Translations under genes and position numbers: made by a program
Shown: piece by piece, positions 38,401 to 50,043 of the stretch
How the letters are laid out: each line of letters opens with the position of its first letter
Numbering within the stretch: the stretch's first letter is position 1
Notes under the pieces: model-generated
Seen by the model: the letters and a program-made list of their open reading frames with translations, nothing else
What the model was told of the DNA's origin: nothing
Database searches by the model: none
Source: Halictus rubicundus
Lineage: Eukaryota > Arthropoda > Insecta > Hymenoptera > Halictidae
NCBI RefSeq assembly: GCF_050948215.1
Contig: NW_027488580.1
Location: 1,612,001-1,676,000 of the forward strand
Length of the DNA stretch: 64,000 nt
Reading direction: 5' to 3'

Positions 38401-41400
38401 CTACATCCTATCCTATCCGCTATGCTATCCTATGCTCTGTCCTATCCATTCCTATATCCTATCCTCTATCATATCCTATCCTCTTTGCTATAATGTCATC
38501 TATCCTATCCAATCTCTATCGTCCCCTGTCATCTATCCTAGCAAATCCCCAATCTTATCCTGTATCGTCTCCTGCCCTCTATCCTATCCAATCCCCTATC
38601 TTATCTTCTATCGTCTCCTGTCCTCTATCCTATCCAATCCCCTATCCTATCCTCTATCCCATCCTATCCTCTATCCTATCCTATCCTCTATCCCATCCTA
38701 TCCTCTATCCTATCATATCCTCTATCCTATACTATCCTCTATCCTATCCTATCCTATCCTCTATCCTATCCAATCCCATATCCTATCCACTATCCTATCC
38801 TATCCTCTATCCTATCCTATCCTCTATCCTATCCTATTCTCTATCCTATCCGATCCTCTATCCTATCCTATCCTATCCTCTATCCTATCCTATCCTATCC
38901 TATCCTATCCTCTATCCTATCCTATCCGCTATCCTATCATATCCTCTATCCTATAATATCCTCTATCCTATCCAATCCTCTATCCTATCCTCTATCCTAT
39001 CCTCTATCCCATCCTATCCTCTATCCTATCATCTATCCTATCCTCTATCCTCTATCCTATCCTCTATCCTATCCTATCCTCTATCCTATCCTATCCTCTA
39101 TTCTATCCTATCCTCTATCCTAACCTATCCTCTATCCTATCCTATCCTCCATCGTCTCCTATCCTCTATCCTATCCAATCCCCTACCCTATCCTCTATCC
39201 TATCCTATATTCTATCCTATCCAATCCTACATCCTATCCTATCCTCCATCGTCTCCTATCCTCTATCCTATCCAATCCCCTATCCTATCCTCTATCCTAT
39301 CCTATCCTCTATCCTATCCTATCCTCTATCCTATCCTATCCTCTATCCTATCCTATCCTCCATCCTATCCTATCCTCTATCCTATCATATCCTCTATCCT
39401 ATCCTATCCTCTATCCTATCCTATCCTCTATCCTATCCTATCCTCTATCCTATCCTATCCTCTATCCTATCCTATCCTCTATCCTATCCTATCCTCTATC
39501 CAGTCCTATCCTCTATAATATCGCATCCTCTATCATATCCTATCCTCTTTCCTATAATATCATCTATCCTATCCAATCTCTATCGTCTCCTTTCCTCTAT
39601 CCTATCCAATCCCCTATCTTATCTTCTATCGTCTCCTGTCCTCTATCCTATCCAATCCCCTATCCTATCCTCTATCCTATCCTACCCTCTAGCCTATCCT
39701 ATCCTCTATCCTATCCTCTATCCTATCCTATCCTCTATCCTATCCTACCCTCAATCCTATCCTATCCTATCCTCTATCCTATCCTATCCTCTATCGTATC
39801 CTATCCTCTATCCTTTCCAATCCTACATCCTATCCTATCCGCTATGCTATCCTATGCTCTGTCCTATCCATTCCTATATCCTATCCTCTATCATATCCTA
39901 TCCTCTTTGCTATAATATCATCTATCCTATCCAATCTCTATCGTCCCCTGTCATCTATCCTAGCAAATCCCCTATCTTATCTTCTATCGTCTCCTGTCCT
40001 CTATCCTATCCAATCCCCTATCCTATCCTCTATCCCATCCTATCCTCTATCCTATCCTATCCTCTATCCCATCCTATCCTCTATCCTATCATATCCTCTA
40101 TCCTATACTATCCTCTATCCTATCCTATCCTATCCTCTATCCTATCCAATCCCATATCCTATCCACTATCCTATCCTATCCTCTATCCTATCCTATCCTC
40201 TATCCTATGCTATTCTCTATCCTATCCGATCCTCTATCCTATCCTATCATCTACCCTATCCTATCCTCTATCCTATCCTATCCTCTATCCTATCCGATCC
40301 TCTATCCTATCCTATCCTCTATCCTATCCGATCCTCTATCCGATCCTATCCTCTATTCTATCCTATCCTCTATCCTATCCTAATCTCTATCCTATCATCT
40401 ACCCTATCCTATCCTCTATCCTATCCAATCACCTATCCTATCCTCTATACGATCCTATCCTCTATCCTATCCTATCCTCTACCCTATCCTATCATATCCT
40501 CTATCCTATCCAATCCTCTATCCTATCCTCTATCCTATCCTATCCTCTATCCTATCCTATCCTCTATCCTATCCTATCCTCTATCCTCTCCTATCCTCTA
40601 TCCTATCCTATCCTGTATCCTATCCTATCCTCTATCCTATCCTATCCTCTATCCTATCCTATCCGCTATCCTATCCTATCCTCTATCCTATCCTATACTC
40701 TATCCTAACCTATCCTCTATCCTATACTATTCTCTATCCAATCCTATCCTGAACCCTATCCTATCCTCATTCCTAACCTATGCTCCATTATATCCTATCC
40801 GCTATCCTATCATATCCTCTATCCTATCCTATCCTCTATCCTATCCGATCCTCTATCCGATCCTATCCTCTATTCTATCCTATCCTCTATCCTATCCTAT
40901 TCTCTATCGTATCATCTACCCTATCCTATCCTCTATCCTATCCAATCACCTATCCTATCCTCTATACGATCCTATCCTCTATCCTATCCTATCCTCTACC
41001 CTATCCTATCATATCCTCTATCCTATCCAATCCTCTATCCTATCCTCTATCCTATCCTATCCTCTATCCTATCCTCTATCCTATCCTCTATCCTATCCTC
41101 TATCCTATCCTCTATCCTATCCTATCCTCTATCCTGTCCTATCCTCTATCCTATCCTCTATCCTATCCAATCCCCTACCCTATCCTCTATCCTATCCTAT
41201 ATTCTATCCTATCCAATCCTACATCCTATCCTATCCTCCATCGTCTCCTATCCTCTATCCTATCCAATCCCCTATCCTATCCTCTATCCTATCCTATCCT
41301 CTATCCTATCCTATCCTCTATCCTATCCTATCCTCTATCCTATCCTATCCTCTATCCTATCCTATCCTCTATCCTATCCTATTATCTATCCTATCCTCTA

Positions 41401-42090
41401 TCCTATCCTATCCTCTATCCTATCCTATCCTCTATCCTATCCTATCCTCTATCCTATCCTATCCTCTATCCTATCCTATCCTCTATCCTATCCTATTATT
41501 TATCCTATCCTATCCTCTATCCTATCCTATCCTCTATCCTACCCTATCCTCTATCCTATCCTATCCTCTATCGTCTGCTCTATCCTATCCTATCCTCTAT
41601 CCTATGCTATCCTCCATCGTCTCCTATCCTCGATCCTATCCAATCCCCTATACTATCCTCTATCCTATCCTATCCTCTATCCTATCCTATCCTCTATCCT
41701 ATCCTGTCCTGTATCCTATCCTATCCTCTATCCTATCCTATCCTCTATCATGTCCTATCCTCTATAATATCGTATCCTCTATCATATCCTATCCTCTTCC
41801 CTATAATATCATCTATCCTATCCAATCTCTATCGTCTCCTTTCCTCTATCCTATCCAATCCCCTATCCTATCTTCTATCGTCTCCTGTCCTCTATCCTAT
41901 CCAATCCCCTATCCTATCCTCTATCCTATCCTATCCTCTATCCTATCCTACCCTCAATCCTATCCTCTCCTATGCTCTATCCTATTCTATACTCTATCCT
42001 ATCCCATCCTCTATCCTATCCTATCCTCTATCCTATCCTATCCTCTATCCTATCCTATCCTCTATCCTATCCTATCCTCTATCCTATCCT

Positions 42091-42109
42091 ATCCTCTATC
42101 CTATCCTAT
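42091..42109. repeat. Target-site duplication, left, copy 3
   Basis: ATCCTCTATCCTATCCTAT, repeated at 43447-43465. The sequence is canonical satellite, so by itself this pair is weaker evidence than the other three, but length and phase agree with them. Confidence 0.75.
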
Positions 42110-43446
42110 TTTTTTTTTTTTTTTTTTTTCCGAGGAGGTAATCTCGTTACGGATACCCGAACCCCCCCGGGGGGGGGGGTGGTCCGGGTTATGTGGGACT
42201 CCTCGGCTGGTTGGTGCAACGCCGAGTATACCCACTAACTCCTCCCCGTCCGTCCCTAGACTCCTGGGGGCACCCGTGCTCTGCGCGCGCATGTCAATCC
42301 GGTGTGCCCCCGCCTTAGCATACCACCCAGGGGGGGGGGACGCGGCCCCCTCCCGTACCTACTCTATCCGAAGGCACCACGCAACGGACGACGTGGCGCC
42401 TTCCCCCCCTGTTAGGCCGCCCGATGAGCATCCGAGCCCCCGCCCGAGATGCCCGGCGGCCTCCGGGGACGCCGTTGGTGACCGAGTGTAAGGGGATATC
42501 CGATCCCCCGCCTCGAGATCATCAAGGGCGTCCCCGCTCGCGTCAGAGGCGTCGCAACGGGGGTACGCCCCCGGGGCGTACCCTGCGCCGCCTCCCCCCC
42601 CTTCGGCCGGGATCGTGATTACGCTCCCGATCCCGTTCCGCAGCCTCCTTCCGCAGCATAACCCGCTCGCAGAAGGAAGCGAACCCCCTCCACGCCTCCT
42701 CGCCACCGGCTGCCGCAGCGCCGACAGCCGGGAGCGAGAGGTCGTGGCCCACCGCGCGCCGCAGGGCACGGCGCTCTCCCCCCCATGCCGGACACTCCTC
42801 CAGAGTGTGTTGCGCCGTGTCCCGCGGCTCGCCGCAGTGGTGACACGCCTCCTCGTTCTCCCTCCCGATGCGACACAGGTAGTCGCCGAAGCACCCGTGC
42901 CCGCTCATCACCTGCGTCACACGGTAGGAGACCCTATGCCCCATCCATCCCCTGTTCCATTGATCGAACACCGGGAGGATGGCCCGAACGGCCCGCCTCT
43001 CGCCCTCCCTCGTCCCGGGAAGGCTATCGCGCCACTCCCGGGCTGCGTGCCGCCGAGCATGTCGCCTGAGCTCATCCACCATGAGCCGCGCCTGATCCGG
43101 GGCCACCCCCCGGAGCCGGAGTTCCCTGGAGTGCGTATGCACATCCGCCAACACGCGGGCCTCCAGCTCGAGGGGGATCAGCCCCGACATCACCATCGCC
43201 GTCGCGTATGAAATGGTGCGGTACCCCCGCACGATGCCTATGGCCAGCCTGCGCTCGATGCGACGCAGCAGCGACCGTGTGCCGCCACTGCGCCCCCTAG
43301 CCAAGACATCGCGCGCCCACACAGGGGCTCCGTACAGGACCAAAACTCGCACCACCACCGCGAACAGACGACGCACCCGTCCACAGGGTCCCCCGAGATT
43401 CGGGAGAAGGCGACCGAGCGCAGCGGTCGCCCTCTCCGCCCGGGGC
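42110..43446 (-). mobile_element. R1-clade retrotransposon copy 3, 5'-truncated
   Basis: A 1,337-bp fragment: 20 T (poly(A)), 3' untranslated region and the last third of ORF2. It is collinear with 54592-55926 of the full-length copy at offset 12,480 (12,482 beyond a G run that is two bases longer here) and stops after CCCGGGGC. Sequence differences are few. It has the same orientation and the same 19-bp duplication pattern as the other copies. Confidence 0.95.
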
Positions 43447-43448
43447 AT
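42543..43448 (-). pseudogene. ORF2 carboxyl-terminal fragment of copy 3 (301 codons)
   Basis: An open frame of 301 codons covering the carboxyl-terminal part of ORF2 downstream of the catalytic reverse transcriptase motifs, with the CX2CX8HX4C zinc finger near residues 200-220. The start codon at 43446-43448 straddles the element/satellite junction: C comes from the element and AT from the target, so the insertion itself created the ATG. It differs from the full-length copy at only a few residues (RENEEA for RETEEA, PAVGAA for PAVVAA). It lacks endonuclease and YADD and cannot act alone. Confidence 0.88.
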
Positions 43449-43465
43449 CCTCTATCCTATCCTAT
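43447..43465. repeat. Target-site duplication, right, copy 3
   Basis: Repeat of 42091-42109, followed by CCTCT. Confidence 0.75.
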
Positions 43466-46400
43466 CCTCTATCCTATCCTATCCTCTATTATAGCCTATC
43501 CTCTATCCTATCCTATCCTCTATCCTAACCTATCCTCTATCCTATCCTATCCTCTTTCCAATCCTATCCTTTATACTAACCAATCCTCTATCCTATCCTA
43601 TCCTCTATCCTAACCTATCCTCTATCCTATCCTATCCTCTATCCTATCCTGTCCTGTATCCTATCCTATCCTCTATCCTATCCTATCCTCTATCATGTCC
43701 AATCCTCTATAATATCCTATCCGCTATCCTATCATATCCTCTATCCTATAATATCTTCTATCCTATCCAATCTCTATCGTCTCCTTTCCTCTATCCTATC
43801 CAATCCCCTATCTTATCTTCTATCGTCTCCTGTACTCTCTCGTCTCCTGTCCTCTATCCTATCCAATCCGCTATCCTATCCTCTATCCTATCCTATCCTC
43901 TATCCTATACTGCCCTCAATCCTATCCTATCCTATGCTCTATCCTATTCTATACTCTATCCTATCCTATCCTCTATCCTATCCAATCCTCTATCCTATCC
44001 TATCCTCTATCCTAACCTATCCTCTATCCTATCCTATCCTCTTTCCTATCCTATCCTCTATCCTATCCTATCCTCTATCCTATCCTATCCTCTATCCTAA
44101 CCTATCCTCTATCCTATCCTATCCTCTATCCTATCCTGTCCTGTATCCTATCCTATCCTCTATCCTATCCTATCCTCTATCCTGTCCTATCCTCTATAAT
44201 ATCGTATCCTCTATCATATCCTATCCTCTTTCCTATTATATCATCTATCCTATCCAATCTCTATCGTCTCCTTTCCTCTATCCTATCCAATCCCCTATCT
44301 TATCTTCTATCGTCTCCTGTCCTATATCCTATCCAATCCCCTATCCTGTCCTCTATCCTATCCTATCCTCTATCCTATCCTATCCTGAAACCTATCCTAT
44401 CCCCATTCCTATCCTATACTCCATTATATCCTATACGCTATCCTATCATATCCTCTATCCTATCCAATCCTCTATCCTATCCTCTATCCTATCCTATCCT
44501 CAACCCTATCCTATCCTCTATCCTATCCTATCCTCTATCCTCTCCTATCCGCTATCCTATCCAATCCTCTATCCTATCCTCTATCCTATCCTCTATCCTA
44601 TCCTCTATCCTATCCTATCATCTAACCTATCCTATCCTCTATCCTATCCTATCCTCTATCCTATCCTATCCTCTATCCTATCCTATCCTCTATCCTATCC
44701 TATCCTCTATCCTATCATATCCTCTATCCTATCCTATCCTATCCTCTATCCTATCCTATCCTCTATCCTATCCTATCCTCTATCCTATCCTATCCTCTAT
44801 CCTATCCTATCCTCTATCCTATCCTATCCTCTATCATATCCTATCCTCTATCCTATCCTATCCTCTATCCTATCCTATCCTCTATCCTATCCTATCCTCT
44901 ATCCTATCGTATCCTCTATCCTACCCTATCCTATCCTCTATCCTATCCTATCCTCTATCCTATCCTATCCTCTATCCTATCCTATCCTCTATCCTGTCCT
45001 ATCCTCTTTAATGTCGTATCCTCTATCATATCCTATCCTCTTTCCTATTATATCATCTATCCTATCCAATCTCTATCGTCTCCTTTCCTCTATCCTATCC
45101 AATTCCCTATCTTATCTTCTATCGTCTCCTGTCCTATATCCTATCCAATCCCCTATCCTGTCCTCTATCCTATCCTATCCTCTATCCTATCCTACCCTCA
45201 ATCCTATCCTATCCTATGCTCTATCCTATTCTATACTCTATCCTATCCCATCCTCTATCCTATCCTATCCTCTATCCTATCCTATCCTCTATCCTATTCT
45301 ATCCTCTATCCTATCCTATCCTCTATCCTATCCTATCCTCTATCCTATCCTATCCTCTATCCTATCCTATCCTCTATCCTATCCTATACTCTATCCTAAC
45401 CTATCCTCTATCGTATCCTATTCTCTATCCTATCCTATCCTCTATAATATCGTATCCTCTATCATATCCTATCCTCTTGCCTATAATATCATCTACCCTA
45501 TCCTATCCTCTATCCTATCCAATCCCCTACCCTATCCTCTATCGTCTGCTTTATCCTATCCTATCCTCTATCCTATGCTATCCTCTATCCTATCCTATCC
45601 TCTATCCTATCCTGTCCTGTATCCTATCCTATCCTCTATCCTATCCTATCCTCTATCATGTCCTATCCTCTATAATATCCTATCCGCTATCCTATCATAT
45701 CCTCTATCCTATAATATCCTCTATCCTATCCAATCTCTATCGTCTCCTTTCCTCTATCCTATCCAATCCCCTATCTTATCTTCTATCGTCTCCTGTCCTC
45801 TATCGTCTCCTGTCCTCTATCCTATCCAATCCCCTATCCTATCCTCTATCCTATCCTATCCTCTATCCTATACTGCCCTCAATCCTATCCTATCCTATGC
45901 TCTATCCTATTCTATACTCTATCCTATCCTATCCTCTATCCTATCCTATCCTCTATCCTATCCTATCCTCTATCCTAACCTATCCTCTATCCTATCCTAT
46001 CCTCTTTCCTATCCTATCCTCTATCCTATCCTATCCTCTATCCTATCCTATCCTCTATCCTAACCTATCCTCTATCCTATCCTATCCTCTATCCTATCCT
46101 GTCCTGTATCCTATCCTATCCTCTATCCTATCCTATCCTCTATCCTGTCCTATCCTCTATAATATCGTATCCTCTATCATATCCTATCCTCTTTCCTATT
46201 ATATCATCTATCCTATCCAATCTCTATCGTCTCCTTTCCTCTATCCTATCCAATCCCCTATCTTATCTTCTATCGTCTCCTGTCCTATATCCTATCCAAT
46301 CCCCTATCCTGTCCTCTATCCTATCCTATCCTCTATCCTATCCTACCCTCAATCCTATCCAATCCTATGCTCTATCCTATTCTATACTCTATCCTATCCC

Positions 46401-48079
46401 ATCCTCTATCCTATCCTATCATCTATCCTATCCTATCCTCTATCCTATTCTATCCTCTATCCTAACCTATCCTCTATCCTCTCCTATCCTCTATCCTATC
46501 CTATCCTCTATCCTATCCTATCCTCTATCCTGTCCTATCCTCTATAATATCGTATCCTCTATCCTATCCTATCCTCTATCCTATCCTATCCTCTATCCTA
46601 TCCTATCCTCTATCCTATCCTCTATCCTATCCTCTATCCTATCCTATCCTCTATCCTATCCTATCCTCTATCCTATCCTATCCTCTATCCTATCCTATCC
46701 TCTATCCTATCCTATCCTCTATCCTATCCTATCCTCTATCCTATCCTATCCTCTATCCTATCATATCCTCTATCCTATCCTATCCTATCCTCTATCCTAT
46801 CCTATCCTCTATCCTATCCTATCCTCTATCCTATCCTATCCTCTATCCTATCCTATCCTCTATCCTATCCTATCCTCTATCATATCCTATCCTCTATCCT
46901 ATCCTATCCTCTATCCTATCCTATCCTCTATCCCATCCTATCCTCTATCCTACCCTATCCTATCTTCTATCCTATCCTATCCTCTATCCTATCCTATCCT
47001 CTATCCTATCCTATCCTCTATCCTGTCCTATCCTCTTTAATGTCGTATCCTCTATCATATCCTATCCTCTTTCCTATTATATCATCTATCCTATCCAATC
47101 TCTATCGTCTCCTTTCCTCTATCCTATCCAATTCCCTATCTTATCTTCTATCGTCTCCTGTCCCATATCCTATCCAATCCCCTATCCTGTCCTCTATCCT
47201 ATCCTATCCTCTATCCTATCCTACCCTCAATCCTATCCTATCCTATGCTCTATCCTATTCTATACTCTATCCTATCCCATCCTCTATCCTATCCTATCCT
47301 CTATCCTATCCTATCCTCTATCCTATTCTATCCTCTATCCTAACCTATCCTCTATCCTATCCTATCCTGTATCCTATCCTATCCTCTATCCTATCCAATC
47401 CTCTATCCTGTCCTATCCTCTATGATATCGTATCCCCTATCCTATCCTCTATCCTATCCTATCCTCTATCCTATCCTATCCTCAATCCTATCCTCTATCC
47501 TCTCCTATCCTTTATACCAACCAATCCTCTATACTATCCTCTATCCTATCCTATCCTCTATCCTATCCTATCCTCTATCCTATCCTATCCTCTATCCTAT
47601 CCTATCCTATCCTCTATCCTATCCTATCCTCTATCCTCTCCTATCCTCTATCCTATCCTATCCTCTATCCTATCCTATCCTATCCTCTATCCTAACCTAT
47701 CCTCTGTCTTATCCTATCCTCTATCCTATCCTATCCTGAAACCTATCCTATCCTCATTCCTATCCTATACTCCATTATATCCTATCCGCTATCCTATCAT
47801 ATCCTCTATCCTATCCTCTATCCTATCCTCTATCCTATCCCATCCTCTATCCTATCCTATCCTCTATCCTATCCTATCCTATCCTCTATCCTCTCCTATC
47901 CTCTATCCTATCCTATCCTCTATCCTATGCTATCCTCTATCCTATCCTATCCTCTATCCTATACTATCCGCTATCCTATCCTATTCTCTATCCTATCCTC
48001 TCCTGAACCCTATCCTATCCTCATTCCTAACCTATACTCCATTATATCCTATCCGCTATCCTATCATATCCTCTATCCT

Positions 48080-48098
48080 ATCCAATCCTCTATCCTAT
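48080..48098. other. Empty target site, paralogue of copy 1
   Basis: ATCCAATCCTCTATCCTAT occurs once here, followed by CCTCT. The left flank matches the left flank of copy 1 at offset 14,171 (for example TCCTGAACCC at 48001 and 33830) and the right flank matches at offset 13,944. The difference of 227 bp is exactly the 208-bp element plus one 19-bp duplication. Confidence 0.9.
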
Positions 48099-50024
48099 CC
48101 TCTATCCTATCCTATCCTCAACCCTATCCTATCCTCATTCCTATCCTATAGTCCATTATATCCTATCCGCTATCCTATCCAATCCTCTATCCTATCCTCT
48201 ATCCTATCCTCTATCCTATCCTATCCTCTATCCTATCCTATCCTCTATCCTATCATATCCTCTATCCTGTCCTATCCTCTATAATATCGTATCCTCTATC
48301 ATATCCTATCCTCTTTCCTATTATATCATCTATCCTATCCAATCTCTATCGTCTCCTTTCCTCTATCCTATCCAATCCCCTATCTTATCTTCTATCGTCT
48401 CCTGTCCTATATCCTATCCAATCCCCTATCCTGTCCTCTATCCTATCCTATCCTCTATCCTATCCTACCCTCAATCCTATCCAATCCTATGCTCTATCCT
48501 ATTCTATACTCTATCCTATCCCATCCTCTATCCTATCCTATCATCTATCCTATCCTATCCTCTATCCTATTCTATCCTCTATCCTAACCTATCCTCTATC
48601 CTCTCCTATCCTCTATCCTATCCTATCCTCTATCCTATCCTATCCTCTATCCTGTCCTATCCTCTATAATATCGTATCCTCTATCCTATCCTATCCTCTA
48701 TCCTATCCTATCCTCTATCCTATCCTATCCTCTATCCTATCCTCTATCCTATCCTCTATCCTATCCTATCCTCTATCCTATCCTATCCTCTATCCTATCC
48801 TATCCTCTATCCTATCCTATCCTCTATCGTATCCTATCCTCTATCCTATCCTATCCTCTATCCTATCATATCCTCTATCCTATCCTATCCTATCCTCTAT
48901 CCTATCCTATCCTCTATCCTATCCTATCCTCTATCCTATCCTATCCTCTATCCTATCCTATCCTCTATCATATCCTATCCTCTATCCTATCCTATCCTCT
49001 ATCCTATCCTATCCTCTATCCTATCCTATCCTCTATCCTACCCTATCCTATCTTCTATCCTATCCTATCCTCTATCCTATCCTATCCTCTATCCTATCCT
49101 ATCCTCTATCCTGTCCTATCCTCTTTAATGTCGTATCCTCTATCATATCCTATCCTCTTTCCTATTATATCATCTATCCTATCCAATCTCTATCGTCTCC
49201 TTTCCTCTATCCTATCCAATTCCCTATCTTATCTTCTATCGTCTCCTGTCCTATATCCTATCCAATCCCCTATCCTGTCCTCTATCCTATCCTATCCTCT
49301 ATCCTATCCTACCCTCAATCCTATCCTATCCTATGCTCTATCCTATTCTATACTCTATCCTATCCCATCCTCTATCCTATCCTATCCTCTATCCTATCCT
49401 ATCCTCTATCCTATTCTATCCTCTATCCTAACCTATCCTCTATCCTATCCTATCCTGTATCCTATCCTATCCTCTATTCTATCCTATCCTCTATCCTGTC
49501 CTATCCTCTATAATATCGTATCCTCTATCCTATCCTATCCTGTATCCTATCCTATCCTCTATCCTATCCTATCCTCTATCCTATCCTATCCTCTATCCTA
49601 TCCTACCCTCTATCCTATCCTATCCTATCCTATCCTCTATCCTAACCTATCCTCTGTCTTATCCTATCCTCTATCCTATCCTATCCTGAAACCTATCCTA
49701 TCCTCATTCCTATCCTATACTCCATTATATCCTATCCGCTATCCTATCATATCCTCTATCCTATCCTCTATCCTATCCTCTATCCTATCCTATCCTCTAT
49801 CCTATCCTATCCTCTATCCTATCCTATCCTCTATCCTCTCCTATCCTCTATCCTATCCTATCCTCTATCCTATGCTATCCTCTATCCTATCCTATCCTCT
49901 ATCCTATACTATCCGCTATCCTATACTATTCTCTATCCTATCCTCTCCTGAACCCTATCCTATCCTCATTCCTAACCTATACTCCATTATATCCTATCCG
50001 CTACCCTATCATATCCTCTATCCT

Positions 50025-50043
50025 ATCCAATCCTCTATCCTAT
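50025..50043. other. Second empty target site like that of copy 1
   Basis: The same 19 bases followed by CCTCT lie in the same CTGAACCC / ACTCCATTATATCC / CTCAACCC context. It belongs to the next 2-kb higher-order unit after 48080. Confidence 0.8.

Larger units (their letters stand above)
35477..42109. repeat. TATCC/TATCCTC satellite array, block 3
   Basis: Satellite that largely duplicates 23745-26600 at an offset of 11,732 bp (landmarks 24465 to 36197, 24949 to 36681, 25373 to 37105). From about 38417 it carries further copies of the CCGCTATGCTATCC block. The duplicated part differs from its source by scattered single-base changes, for example TCCTGTCC at 24660 against TCATGTCC at 36391. 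No gene is seen. Confidence 0.95.

Noticed and set aside
42091..43465. An empty-site paralogue for copy 3
   Set aside because: Its flanks are canonical monomers without rare variants, so no unique match can be claimed.
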